Assembly (NCBI GenBank): GCA_025453975.1
Contig: JALOPI010000009.1
Span: 1 to 64,000 of the forward strand
Length of the DNA: 64,000 bases
Direction: 5' to 3'
Source of the DNA: Syntrophobacteraceae bacterium
GTDB taxonomy: Bacteria > Desulfobacterota > Syntrophobacteria > Syntrophobacterales > Syntrophobacteraceae
Part shown: piece by piece, positions 19,604 to 28,789 of the stretch
Position numbering within the stretch: position 1 is the first letter of the stretch
Layout: each line of letters begins with the position of its first letter
Program-made: the position numbers and the translations under genes
Notes under the pieces: model-generated
What the model saw: the letters and a program-made list of their open reading frames with translations, nothing else
Told to the model about the DNA's origin: nothing
Databases searched by the model: none

Positions 19604-21103
19604 GTGGAATCTCGGCTGGAATCGGATCACCCCAAGGAGCCCGGGCCTTCGGCCCACTGGAATGTCGGGGACATCTGCGACCCGCTCATTCAGCATGCGC
19701 CGGTCATGTATTTCACCACGGATGCCAGCGGGATCATCCGGAACGTGAATCCTTTCTGGGCCGAGACCCTGGGCTGGGACCCCGCCCACGCCATCGGCCG
19801 GGCATTCGAGGATTTCATCCCCGAGGGGCCCGCACGATCGGCATTCGGACTAGCCTGGAAAAGCCTCCTCCAAGCGGGATCCCAGAAAGATGTCCCCCTC
19901 GAGCTCATGACCCGCGCGGGGGAAGTCCTGGACGTACTGTGGTCCGTTATGGCCCAGCGGGGTCTCCAGGGAGACGTTCAGCAGTATCTCGGGATCCTGG
20001 TCAATGTCACCAGCATGCGGCAGTCGGAGAAGAAGATCCGCGAGCAGAACGAGTTCCTTCGCAACGTCCTCGAAGCCCTTCCACACCCGTTCTATGTCCT
20101 CGACGCCGAAACTTACGTCATCAAGATGGCCAACTCCGCGGCACGGTTCGGCCCCCTGACGCCCACCACCACCTGTTACGCCCTCACCCACCGCCGGGTC
20201 TCCCCCTGCACCGAGCCCGAGCACACCTGTCCCCTGGCCGTGGTGAAGCAGACGGGAAAGCCGGTGACCGTCGAGCATGTACACTATGACCGCGACGGAA
20301 ACCCCAGGGACTATGAGGTGCACGGCTACCCCATCTTCAACGATCGTGGGGAAGTCGTTCAGATGATCGAGTACTCCCTCGACATCACCGAGCGCAAGCA
20401 GATGGAGAAAGCCATCGAGGAGAACGCCGAGAAGGTCAAGCTTTTCGCGTATTCCATCTCCCACGACCTCAAGAGTCCCCTCATCGGGATCCATGGGCTG
20501 GTCCGGCTGCTCTGCAAGCGCTACGAAAGCCTCCTGGACGACCGGGGCAAATCCTACTGCGGCCAGATTCTCAAAACTTCCGAGCACGCCGTCGCCCTCG
20601 TGGAGGAGATCAACGCCTACATCAAGGCCAAGGAGGTGGCCCTGGCCTTTGAATCCATGGATCCTCTCGAGGTGCTGCGCATGGTCCGGGAGGAGTTCGG
20701 GGCCCTCCTGGGCGTTCGTCAGATCGCGTGGGTCGAGCCCCAGCGCATTCCCACCACGATCCGAGCGGACCGGCAGTGCATGCTGCGGGTGTTTCGAAAT
20801 CTGGTGGACAACGCCCTGAAGTACGGAGGCGAGACGCTTTCCCGTATCGAGATCGGCTACGAGGAGTCGGCCGAGTTTCACACGTTCACGGTGAAAGACG
20901 ACGGCGTGGGGATCAAGCCCGAGCATTCCGAGAAGATTTTCGAGCAGTTCCAGCGGAACGAAACCTCCCGCGGCGTGGAGGGGACGGGACTGGGGCTCGC
21001 CATCGTCAAGGCCATCGTCGAGAAGCACCGCGGCCACATCCGCCTCGAATCCGAGCCCGGTATCCACACGACCTTCCACATCGCCATCGCCCGGGATTTA
21101 TGA
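19604..21103 (+). CDS. soluble PAS-PAS sensor histidine kinase
   Basis: 499 residues from the GTG at 19604, chosen because a strong GGGGAGG lies six bases upstream; the frame stays open to a TTG at 19520 without such a site. There is no membrane helix, so it is cytoplasmic. Two PAS domains (about 20-150 and 155-270) are followed by a HisKA domain of the phytochrome-like subclass (SISHDLKSPLIG, His287) and an HATPase domain ([41 protein letters not shown]). The second PAS has three cysteines (CYALTH, PCTEPEHTCPL), perhaps redox- or metal-linked. No regulator is adjacent. A TATAAT at 19509-19514 lies upstream. Confidence 0.88.
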   Translation: MESRLESDHPKEPGPSAHWNVGDICDPLIQHAPVMYFTTDASGIIRNVNPFWAETLGWDPAHAIGRAFEDFIPEGPARSAFGLAWKSLLQAGSQKDVPLELMTRAGEVLDVLWSVMAQRGLQGDVQQYLGILVNVTSMRQSEKKIREQNEFLRNVLEALPHPFYVLDAETYVIKMANSAARFGPLTPTTTCYALTHRRVSPCTEPEHTCPLAVVKQTGKPVTVEHVHYDRDGNPRDYEVHGYPIFNDRGEVVQMIEYSLDITERKQMEKAIEENAEKVKLFAYSISHDLKSPLIGIHGLVRLLCKRYESLLDDRGKSYCGQILKTSEHAVALVEEINAYIKAKEVALAFESMDPLEVLRMVREEFGALLGVRQIAWVEPQRIPTTIRADRQCMLRVFRNLVDNALKYGGETLSRIEIGYEESAEFHTFTVKDDGVGIKPEHSEKIFEQFQRNETSRGVEGTGLGLAIVKAIVEKHRGHIRLESEPGIHTTFHIAIARDL

Positions 21104-21142
21104 AGGCGCCCTTCAAAAAGACCCGCGTTCAGCCATTATCTC

Positions 21143-21172
21143 TTTACAGGTGACCATCCTTTTCAGTATACA
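21143..21172 (+). promoter_or_regulatory. candidate sigma-70 promoter of the two-partner secretion genes
   Basis: TTTACA (21143-21148) and TATACA (21167-21172) are separated by 18 bases, in the 303-base gap between the PAS kinase and tpsA. This is the best -35/-10 pair seen there. It would give a leader of about 225 bases before the tpsA ATG. Pattern match only. Confidence 0.4.
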
Positions 21173-21406
21173 CTGACCTCATTCGAGGCATGCCTCACCC
21201 ATCGTTCAACATTCGCCAGGGCCTGTAATGCACAGCTGTACACCGTCGCGGGGACGTTGAAGGGCCGAGCTTCAGCCCGAGGAGAAGCCTGGTTCGCGCC
21301 ATCCCCACCATTTTATAGGATGCGCCTGGCCCCAGGGGCAGGGTATTTTGGCATGTACGCCCCCACGCGCCCTATCCGGGCATACCTTCAGTGAACAGGA
21401 GCATCC

Positions 21407-24112
21407 ATGGGCTCTGTCAGCGGAAGCACTACCCTTCACCAGGTCATCAGGATCTCCTTCTTGCTGGCTCTCTCGGCCGTCGGCTCCCTGCCCGCCGCCG
21501 TCAGTCAGGCCCAGGTCAGGCTGGACGGCACCATGGGTCCCGCCGGCTCCCTTTCCGGCCCTCACTACCACATCGGGTCCGAGCTGGGGCGGCAGCCCAA
21601 GAACGGCCCCAACCTGTTTCACAGCTTCGGGGATTTCAGCCTCCGCAAGGGAGAGAGCGCCACCTTCACGGGCCCGGCGAGCGTGGAGAACATCATCGGG
21701 CGGGTCACGGGCGGAAATCGCTCAGACATCCAGGGGCTGCTGAGGTCCAAGATCGACGGCGCCAACATCTTTCTCATCAACCCGGCGGGTGTCGTTTTCG
21801 GGCCTGACGCCAGGCTGGACATCAAGGGCTCGTTTCACGTCAGCACCGCGGATTATCTGCGGTTCTCCGACGGAGCCCAATTCGATGCCCGCCACTTCTC
21901 CGGCGCCGGGCTCACTTCCGCCCCACCCGAAGCCTTCGGATTCCTGGATGGTCCCCATGCCTCCATCGTGGGACAGGGCAGCCCCCTGCAGGTCCCCTCG
22001 GGGAAAACCATGCAATGGGTTGGAGGACCTCTCGAGCTCACGGGGGCAGATCTCACGGCGCCCGAGGGAAGGATCGACCTGGTGAGCGTGGCATCCAGGG
22101 GCGAGGTTTCGCTGGCCGACCCGAGAGCCTCCCTGGATGGGCTGGAGCGGTTGGACAACATCCGTCTATCGGACGACGCCGCCATCGATACCAGCGGGGA
22201 CCGTGGAGGCCGGATCCGGATCCTGGGTGGTGACCTGGTCCTGGACCATGCCGACGTCAGCTCGATGACACAGGGCCAGGGGGACGGAGAGGGGGTCACC
22301 ATCCATGGGAGAGGGCGCGTCACCATCTCCAATGGAGTGATCTCTTCGGCAACCGAAGGGGCGGGCAGGGGGGGACTCCTCTCCCTGGAGGCCGGGCAGG
22401 TGATCCTCCAGGATGCCGGACGCCTGGATGGGAACGCATACGCTGAAGGTGATTCGGGGGGCATCGACATCAGCGTGAGGGGGCTCATGACAATCAGAGG
22501 GACACCTGATGTCGAAGAAACCGACAGTGGAATATCCGCCAGCGCGGAGGGTGATAGCACCGGAAGCGCAGGGCCTGTCACCATCCGGGCCTCCAGGCTC
22601 GCGATGTTCAAGAAAAGCTACGTGGATGCAGCCGCCTACGGATCCGGGAATGGCGGCGCCATCACCATCCAGGCGTCGGAATCCGTCGAGATGCGCGGTC
22701 CGGAATGCTTCATCGGAGCCGTCACCGTATCCGCCGGCCGAGGTGGGGACATCGATCTGGCCACGCCGGATCTGGCGCTGCGGGACGGGGCGCACATATC
22801 GGCTTCAACGGAGGGAGCGGGCAAGGGTGGCGACATCCGCGTTCGGGGCCACAGGCTCGGGCTCCACAACACGAGCCACATAGCCAGCGACACCCTGGCG
22901 GACGGCGACGCCGGAAACGTCCACATCTCCATGAGCGACTCCATCCTCATGGAAGGCCGGGTCGGGGTCCCCGATTCCGACAGCGGCATTTCCGCCAGCG
23001 CGGAGGAGGAGAGCGTCGGGACCGCGGGCAACATCACCGTCGAGACCTTTTCGCTCCAGATGAGCGAGAGGAGCTACATCGACACCTCCACCTACCGCGT
23101 GGGAGAGGGCGGACGGATCTCCATCGCCGCCAGGGGCTGGGTGGCCTTAGACGGACCGGAGTGCTTCATCGGGTCGGTGGCCTTGAGCGCGGGCCGCGGC
23201 GGCGACATCGCCGTCAGCACCCCGGATCTGCGGCTGGAGGGCGGCTCGCACCTGTCCACATCGTGCGAGGCCGAGGGCACCGCCGGCAACATCACCATCC
23301 GCGGGCACAAGCTGACCCTTCTCAACAAGAGCCACATATCCAGTGAAACCGCGGGAACGGGATCGGGCGGCAGCATCGACATCGCCATGGATGAAGCCGT
23401 CATCATCCAGGGAGTCGCCGGCAGCGACGCCAGGGAGACGCGCATCACCGCCAGCACCGTGGAAGGCAGCAGCGGCAATGCCGGAAACATCACTATCGCC
23501 ACATCCGCGATCAAGCTCAAGGACCATGGCCTGTTGGAAAGCTTCAGCATGGGCGAGGGCACGGCGGGCGACATCATCATCAAGCCCCGATACCATCGCT
23601 TCAACATCGATCTCCTCAACAGCGACATCACGACGGAAGCTCTACAGTCCGATGGCGGAAACATCCGGATAGGCCGCGCCAGCGTGGTTCATCTGAATCG
23701 AGGCAGGATCACCGCAAGCGTTGGAGGCGGCCGGGACACCACCGGAGGCAACATCCAGGTGGATGGTGATTTCGTCATCCTGAAGGAGAGCGGCGTCACC
23801 GCAAACGCCTTTGAAGGGCGCGGCGGGGTCATCGAAATATCGGGGAGCTTCCTCGCCGACCCGTCGAGCATCGTGGAGGCCGCGGCGGAATCCAAACTGG
23901 GGGTTGCCGGGACCGTGGACATTCACGCTCCCATTCGGGATCAGGCGGGCGTTATCGAACCGCTGCCCAAGGATTTCGTGAGCGCCCCCGCCCTGCTGCG
24001 GGAGCCCTGCGAAACACGCCATCGACGGAAGAAACAGGGCAGCCTTCTGGTTAAAGGCCGTGACGGAGCTTCCCTGGAGCCAGGCTCCCCCATGCCCAGC
24101 CCCCTGCGCTGA
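21407..24112 (+). CDS. TpsA-type filamentous hemagglutinin-family exoprotein
   Basis: 901 residues from ATG 21407, six bases after AGGAG. A signal peptide (about 1-36, ending SQAQV) precedes a TPS secretion domain (about 40-250) with NLFHSFGDFSLRKGES, SVENIIGRVTGG, ANIFLINPAGVVFGPDARLD and GSFHVSTADYL, which match the hemagglutination-activity/TPS domain that directs export through a TpsB barrel. The rest is a predicted beta-helix of Gly/Ala/Ile-rich repeats, with two long units of about 155 residues, each containing GPECFIG and SAGRGGDI. The size is small for an FHA protein but normal for orphan adhesins of this type. tpsB follows. It probably stays cell-surface associated or is released as an adhesin; the target is unknown. 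Confidence 0.92.
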   Translation: MGSVSGSTTLHQVIRISFLLALSAVGSLPAAVSQAQVRLDGTMGPAGSLSGPHYHIGSELGRQPKNGPNLFHSFGDFSLRKGESATFTGPASVENIIGRVTGGNRSDIQGLLRSKIDGANIFLINPAGVVFGPDARLDIKGSFHVSTADYLRFSDGAQFDARHFSGAGLTSAPPEAFGFLDGPHASIVGQGSPLQVPSGKTMQWVGGPLELTGADLTAPEGRIDLVSVASRGEVSLADPRASLDGLERLDNIRLSDDAAIDTSGDRGGRIRILGGDLVLDHADVSSMTQGQGDGEGVTIHGRGRVTISNGVISSATEGAGRGGLLSLEAGQVILQDAGRLDGNAYAEGDSGGIDISVRGLMTIRGTPDVEETDSGISASAEGDSTGSAGPVTIRASRLAMFKKSYVDAAAYGSGNGGAITIQASESVEMRGPECFIGAVTVSAGRGGDIDLATPDLALRDGAHISASTEGAGKGGDIRVRGHRLGLHNTSHIASDTLADGDAGNVHISMSDSILMEGRVGVPDSDSGISASAEEESVGTAGNITVETFSLQMSERSYIDTSTYRVGEGGRISIAARGWVALDGPECFIGSVALSAGRGGDIAVSTPDLRLEGGSHLSTSCEAEGTAGNITIRGHKLTLLNKSHISSETAGTGSGGSIDIAMDEAVIIQGVAGSDARETRITASTVEGSSGNAGNITIATSAIKLKDHGLLESFSMGEGTAGDIIIKPRYHRFNIDLLNSDITTEALQSDGGNIRIGRASVVHLNRGRITASVGGGRDTTGGNIQVDGDFVILKESGVTANAFEGRGGVIEISGSFLADPSSIVEAAAESKLGVAGTVDIHAPIRDQAGVIEPLPKDFVSAPALLREPCETRHRRKKQGSLLVKGRDGASLEPGSPMPSPLR
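22520..23440 (+). repeat. two tandem ~155-codon repeats inside tpsA
   Basis: Unit 1 starts near 22520 (DSGISASAEGD) and unit 2 near 22975 (DSGISASAEEE). Matching landmarks recur at a spacing of about 465 bases: SYVDAAAY/SYIDTSTY, GPECFIGAV/GPECFIGSV, SAGRGGDI, and GHRLGLHNTSHI/GHKLTLLNKSHI. The copies are clearly diverged, so this is an old internal duplication in the beta-helix rather than a fresh tandem repeat. Confidence 0.8.
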
Positions 24113-24214
24113 GGTCGGGCCACGGCGCCTGCTCCTGGGAGGCCGAACCCGTTAGGCTTGGCTTTACATGCCGGTCTGGAAGCGATGGGGCTTGACCTCG
24201 GAAAGGAGATGCCG

Positions 24215-25966
24215 TTGAGGGGAAGCTGGCGGCGGCGAGTCTTGCTGATATTCAGATCGCGCTGGGCTTTCCTCCTGGGGATGCTGTGCATGGCCATCGA
24301 CGGCCAGCCGCTGACGGCCCAGGATGAGCCCAGGGTTTTTCCGGGCACCCGACCGCCCGAGATCATCCCGGCCTTTCCCGAGGAGAAGCCGCCCGATCTC
24401 TGGACCCCGAGACCACCGCCAGCCCCCTCCCCCGACTCCGTGCCCGGCGATAGGGCTCTGCCCAGTGTCTTCGTGCGCGAGATCCGCGTGGAGGGAAACA
24501 GCGTCCTCGGCGCCGAGGAGCTGGCTCCCGTGACGGAGCCCTACACCCACCGACGCTTGACGGCCCTGGACCTGGAATCCCTTCGCCGCGCCCTGACCCT
24601 GCATTATATCCAGAAAGGCTACGTCAGCTCGGGCGCCCTCCTGCCCGACCAGGAAGTCGTCGATGGGGTCGTCACATTCCGCATCGTCGAGGGACAACTG
24701 ACCGACATCGTCATCGAAGGAAACCGTTGGCTCCGGAGCGACTACCTGACAGACCGCATCCGTCCGGGGACGGGGCCCCCTCTCAACATCAACGATCTGC
24801 AGGAGCGCATGCGGATTCTGCAGCAGGACAGGAACATCCAGAGGCTGCACGGCGAGCTGAGGCCAGGCGCGGCATTGGGTGAGAGTGGGCTCACGGTGCG
24901 GGTGGATGAGTCTTCGCCCGTCACGGCCACCCTCGGATTCAACAACTACCAGTCCACCAGCGTGGGAGCCGAGCGCGGGCTCGCCACCCTCACCCACCAC
25001 AGCCTCACAGGTCACGGGGACACCCTGAGCTTCACCTACGGAAGGTCCGAGGGAGCGGACCCTCAGATCGACGCCCTCTACTCCCTTCCCTTGAACGCGC
25101 GGGACACGACCCTCACCCTGCGTTACCGAAAAAACGACACCGCCAACGTGCGGGAGCCCTTCAACCTCCTGGACACCGAAAGCGAGTCGGACATCTTCGA
25201 GGCGGCCCTGCGGCATCCGCTCTACCGGAGCGAGCGCCAGGAGGCGGCCCTCGGGCTTGCGGCCGAGCACTTGCGGAACAGGACCTCCCTCCTGGGAGAG
25301 CCCTTCTCCTTTTCCGAGGGCGTCCGGGACGGCAGGTCCGCGGTGACCGCTCTCAGGTTCATCCAGGAGTGGCTTTACCGCACCCGGAATCAGGTCCTGG
25401 CGGCCCGGTCCCGATTCAGCCTGGGACTCGATATCCTCGGGGCCACCAACAATCCCCCGCCCCTCCCCGACGGCCAGTTTCTGTCCTGGCTCGGCCAGTT
25501 CCAGTGGGCCAGGATCTGGCCGCTCCACGACATCCAGACCATCTTCCGAACCGATCTCCAGCTGTCAGGGGACCCCCTGCTGGCCCTGGAGCAGATCCCC
25601 GTGGGAGGCCGGTACAGCGTGCGCGGATACCTGGAGAACCTGCTCGTGAGGGACAATGCGCTCATGGCATCCCTGGAGGCGCGGATTCCCCTGCTCCAGA
25701 ACCGGCCCTGGGCCGAAGTCCTCCAGCTGGCCCCTTTCGTGGACTTCGGCACCGCATGGAGCACGGATGCGCCCACCCCGGATCCCCGCACCATCGCCAG
25801 TGTCGGCCTCGGGCTGCGATGGAGCGCCACCGCCGTGAGCCAGCCTTTTCCCCTCCGACCGGAATTCGAGATCTACTGGGGCTATCAGCTGAAGGACGTC
25901 GAGACCGAGGGCGGCTCGCTCCAGGACCATGGGGTCCACTTCCAGATCCTGCTCCATGCCTTTTGA
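24215..25966 (+). CDS. TpsB-type outer-membrane transporter (FhaC/ShlB/HecB family)
   Basis: 583 residues if begun at the TTG at 24215, six bases after AAAGGAG; ATGs at 24185 and 24209 are alternatives with poorer spacing. A basic signal peptide (RGSWRRR plus hydrophobic core) is followed by a Pro-rich segment, POTRA domains (about 70-230) with VFVREIRVEGNSVLG, LHYIQKGYVSSGALLP and VDGVVTFRIVEGQL, and a 16-strand-type barrel with the lid-lock motif region VGGRYSVRGY and C-terminal strand FQILLHAF ending in Phe. It exports the adjacent TpsA exoprotein across the outer membrane without ATP. It is convergent with the DUF928 gene, 47 bases apart. Confidence 0.93.
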   Translation: MRGSWRRRVLLIFRSRWAFLLGMLCMAIDGQPLTAQDEPRVFPGTRPPEIIPAFPEEKPPDLWTPRPPPAPSPDSVPGDRALPSVFVREIRVEGNSVLGAEELAPVTEPYTHRRLTALDLESLRRALTLHYIQKGYVSSGALLPDQEVVDGVVTFRIVEGQLTDIVIEGNRWLRSDYLTDRIRPGTGPPLNINDLQERMRILQQDRNIQRLHGELRPGAALGESGLTVRVDESSPVTATLGFNNYQSTSVGAERGLATLTHHSLTGHGDTLSFTYGRSEGADPQIDALYSLPLNARDTTLTLRYRKNDTANVREPFNLLDTESESDIFEAALRHPLYRSERQEAALGLAAEHLRNRTSLLGEPFSFSEGVRDGRSAVTALRFIQEWLYRTRNQVLAARSRFSLGLDILGATNNPPPLPDGQFLSWLGQFQWARIWPLHDIQTIFRTDLQLSGDPLLALEQIPVGGRYSVRGYLENLLVRDNALMASLEARIPLLQNRPWAEVLQLAPFVDFGTAWSTDAPTPDPRTIASVGLGLRWSATAVSQPFPLRPEFEIYWGYQLKDVETEGGSLQDHGVHFQILLHAF

Positions 25967-26013
25967 TCGGCATCCGTGGCAAGGCAGGGGGGCTTTTGCC
26001 GTGGATCCCGCGC

Positions 26014-26814
26014 TCAGTCATCGTACTCCGCGGCCTCCCGCAGCCCCACCTGCCGCAGCAGGGCGGCTCGCTGCCGGCGCGCGGCCGCATCGTGGGGATC
26101 CGCGTTGATCAGCTCCATGATAGCCTGGAGGGCATCGTACCAGAGCCCTTCCTCCGCCAGGATGAAGGGCTTTCTCCGCGGCTCCGCCTCATCGAGCCTG
26201 GCCTGCACGCTCCGCTGGCATTCCGCCAGCTGGATGAAGCCATCGGCCATGATGTCCCTGGATCGGCGATCCGGGTCCTGAATGAGCGCCACGAAGCACC
26301 GGTAGGTCACGCCGGCCTTCAGCCGGATTCCGTGCCGGGAAAGATGCAAGGGGTGGATGCCGGGGGAGACGGGAGGCGCAAGCCGGATCTCCAGGAGGGG
26401 ATGAATGGCCTCCGCCGCGATGACGGTCAGCTCCACGGGTGCCTCCGAGGTCCGCGACAGAAACCAGTAAAGCACCGGCTGATCGCTGAGGCTGAGTCCC
26501 ACGTGGCCGGGGCCCAGGAAGGCCACGTCGGGCAGGGCATCGTCGGGTCCGCGCGTGCCGGCGGCCAGCCTTCCCGCCGGGGCGCACCGGATGGGCGGTC
26601 GGTAGACGGGCAGATCCTCGCCCTGGGCGGCGCCCCCGCCCCTGGCATCCGCCGGGGATTCCGGCGCGGGCTGGGCCTGAGCCTGATCCTTCCTTGGAGG
26701 GGAATCGGACCCCTCGCCCTTGCGGCCCCCCTGCCCCCATGCCCCATCGATTTCAAACGCCATGCAGGCGATGGTCATCCCCAGGAGCACCAGCGCGCCA
26801 AGACGGGTTCTCAT
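26014..26814 (-). CDS. DUF928 family secreted protein
   Basis: 266 residues with an N-terminal signal (MRTRLGALVLLGMTIACMAF...GAWGQ) and a charged low-complexity stretch to about residue 65. The conserved DUF928 core then begins: VYRPPIRCAPAGRLAAGTRG, LSLSDQPVLYWFLSRTSEAP, PGIHPLHLSRHGIRLKAGV and a C-terminal LWYDALQAIMELI helix with a TPR-like end. DUF928 proteins are periplasmic or surface proteins of unknown function that I recall mainly from cyanobacteria, commonly near hemagglutinin TPS and CHAT genes. Here it is the last gene of a four-gene minus-strand operon, 43 bases after the cyclase gene, and convergent with tpsB. It may assist TpsA secretion or surface assembly; this is inferred. 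Confidence 0.85.
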   Translation of the reverse strand: MRTRLGALVLLGMTIACMAFEIDGAWGQGGRKGEGSDSPPRKDQAQAQPAPESPADARGGGAAQGEDLPVYRPPIRCAPAGRLAAGTRGPDDALPDVAFLGPGHVGLSLSDQPVLYWFLSRTSEAPVELTVIAAEAIHPLLEIRLAPPVSPGIHPLHLSRHGIRLKAGVTYRCFVALIQDPDRRSRDIMADGFIQLAECQRSVQARLDEAEPRRKPFILAEEGLWYDALQAIMELINADPHDAAARRQRAALLRQVGLREAAEYDD

Positions 26815-26857
26815 GGGCTCTCCTCCTCTCGTTGAATCCTTTCATTATCGGTCATGA

Positions 26858-28780
26858 TCACGCGCCCGGCCCTTCTAGGAAAAAAACTCTGACGGACTTT
26901 TCCTGACCCTTGAGGCTCAGCTCCCCGATATCCCTCACGCAGAAGTCATCGCCGGCGCAGCGCGCCGTGACCTCGCTCAGGAGCACCCTGCACGGGTAGC
27001 CGGGCATCCAGGCATCGAAGGGGAACGGCTCGCAGCTTTCCAGCCGCGCCGCGATGTTCACGGGGTTTCCGACGGTGGTGTACTTGAGGCGCTGCAGGCT
27101 CCCGATGGTGGTGGCCACAACCGTTCCCGTATGGATGCCGACGCGCAGCCTCGCCGCCGGCATTCCCCGCCCCTCCCAATGATCGTTGAAGCCTCGCATC
27201 CCGCGGGCCATGGCCAGGGCACAACGCATGGCGCTCACCGCATCCCGCCTCGTCTCCTCCTCGGAGATCCTGGGCACGGGCACACCGAAATTGGCCTTGA
27301 TGCCGTCGCCGAAGTAGTCGTCCACCACACCCCCATGGTCCATGACCAGCTGTGCCATGGTTTCCAGGTAACTGTTCAGCCACTCGGTGACCAGCAGGGG
27401 GTCCATCTTCTCGGCCACGGGTGTGAAGCCTTCCAGGTCGGAAAAGAGGACGGTGGCAACGAGGTTGAGGGACCGCGGCCGCCCCCCGTCCATGAACTGC
27501 TCCCGCTGACGCCAGATGGCTTCGGCCATGACCGGCGACACATGCTGAGCGAAGAGCCGCATGAGCACCGCCCTCTCCCTGTGCTCGTGGCTGAAGCCCC
27601 AGGCGGCGGCGACGGATGCGGAGCCGGCCCAGCCCAGGCATGGCGGTGCCAGCGGTATCCACCAGCCACCGAGAAACGCGGCAAGCGCAGCGCCGAGGAT
27701 CACCAGAAGCCCCGTGGCGAGGAAGGCTGCAAAGTGCCATGGGGTGTGCGCCCTCAGCCCCAGGGCACCCCCGGCCAGGCAGGCCATGAGGATCCAGGCA
27801 TTCTCCCCGGCCTCGGGAAGGGTGCCCACGGGTGTCGACTCTCCCAGCGCCAGCCGCAGCAGCTGGCTCGTGGCGTGGGCGTGCAGCAGAATGCCGGATA
27901 CCTGCTGGTCGGGCGGCAGCACGCGACTGTAAGGGGTGTGGAAGAAGTCCTTCACGCCGTGGGCCTCAACCCCCAGGATGACAGCCCGGTCTTTCAAGGC
28001 CCCGGCAGGCACCCTGCCGCCCATCAGGTCACTGAAGCTGAAGGAGGGAAACGAGCGCGGCTCATCCCTGAAATCCAGCAGAAACTGGTAACCGCGTTCG
28101 TCAGCCCCGATGTAGCCGCCAGCGTCGGACTGGAGCGGCCTGATGGTACTCGGTCCGAGCCGCAGGTGCTCGGGGTCAAGGGGATCCCCCCTTGGGGCGA
28201 TCCCCTCCTGGCGAAGGTAGAGCACAGCCAGACGATAAGCCAGGGAATAGCGCGAGATCGCCCCATCATCCAGGAAAAGCAGGGCGCGTCGAACCGTGCC
28301 CGCGGCATCGACCAGGACGTCGTTGAAGCCAACCCGGTCCGTTCCCTCCAGGACGGGGGGGGGCGGCAGCCCATCGGGCCCGAACTTGAAGACCCCGACC
28401 ACATGGCGGTTGCCTCGAAACAGCTCACCGAGGGCTCCGGTACCGGGCGGCACCGGCCTGTCCCTGAAGATGTCGACCCCCACGGCCCGGGGTCCGTGGC
28501 GAAGGATGAGCCCCAGCCCTTCCGAGAGCCTCGAATCCGTCAGGGGCCAGCTGCCCTCCTCCCGGATGTCGTCATCGGTGATGCGGATGAGGGTGACGCG
28601 CTGGCCTGCGGTTTTCCCCTTCGGCTGGATGTTGATGAGCCCGTCGTACACCAGGAGCTCCAGGGCCTCCAGCCTGCCGGCCCGCCGCAGTCCCAGGAGA
28701 GCCAGGAACACCAGCCCGGAGATGATCACCGCGGCGAGTGCCCGGGAGTCCTTGAGGCGGGCCAGACGGGATGATGTCAT
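26858..28780 (-). CDS. CHASE2-domain class III adenylate/guanylate cyclase
   Basis: 640 residues. A first membrane helix (about 15-32) leads into an extracytoplasmic CHASE2 sensor (about 40-320; VTLIRITDDDI, GPRAVGVDIF, ILGVEAHGVKDFFHTPY). Three hydrophobic helices (about 328-395) then lead to a cytoplasmic class III cyclase domain (about 438-625). Metal-binding Asp448 (LFSDLEGFT) and Asp492 (YFGDGIKA), transition-state Asn575 and Arg579 (VGNPVNIAARLE) are present. The purine-specifying Lys position, usually in DKYIGD, is Asp488 here. It makes a cyclic nucleotide in response to an outside signal; the product may be cAMP. The upstream SulP gene in the same operon has a cyclic-nucleotide-binding domain, the likely receiver. 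It starts nine bases after the CHAT gene stop. Confidence 0.92.
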   Translation of the reverse strand: MTSSRLARLKDSRALAAVIISGLVFLALLGLRRAGRLEALELLVYDGLINIQPKGKTAGQRVTLIRITDDDIREEGSWPLTDSRLSEGLGLILRHGPRAVGVDIFRDRPVPPGTGALGELFRGNRHVVGVFKFGPDGLPPPPVLEGTDRVGFNDVLVDAAGTVRRALLFLDDGAISRYSLAYRLAVLYLRQEGIAPRGDPLDPEHLRLGPSTIRPLQSDAGGYIGADERGYQFLLDFRDEPRSFPSFSFSDLMGGRVPAGALKDRAVILGVEAHGVKDFFHTPYSRVLPPDQQVSGILLHAHATSQLLRLALGESTPVGTLPEAGENAWILMACLAGGALGLRAHTPWHFAAFLATGLLVILGAALAAFLGGWWIPLAPPCLGWAGSASVAAAWGFSHEHRERAVLMRLFAQHVSPVMAEAIWRQREQFMDGGRPRSLNLVATVLFSDLEGFTPVAEKMDPLLVTEWLNSYLETMAQLVMDHGGVVDDYFGDGIKANFGVPVPRISEEETRRDAVSAMRCALAMARGMRGFNDHWEGRGMPAARLRVGIHTGTVVATTIGSLQRLKYTTVGNPVNIAARLESCEPFPFDAWMPGYPCRVLLSEVTARCAGDDFCVRDIGELSLKGQEKSVRVFFLEGPGA

Positions 28781-28789
28781 GCTTCGCTT

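Noticed and set aside
24164-25528. 454-codon minus-strand frame
   Set aside because: Antisense to tpsB, which has POTRA and barrel motifs.
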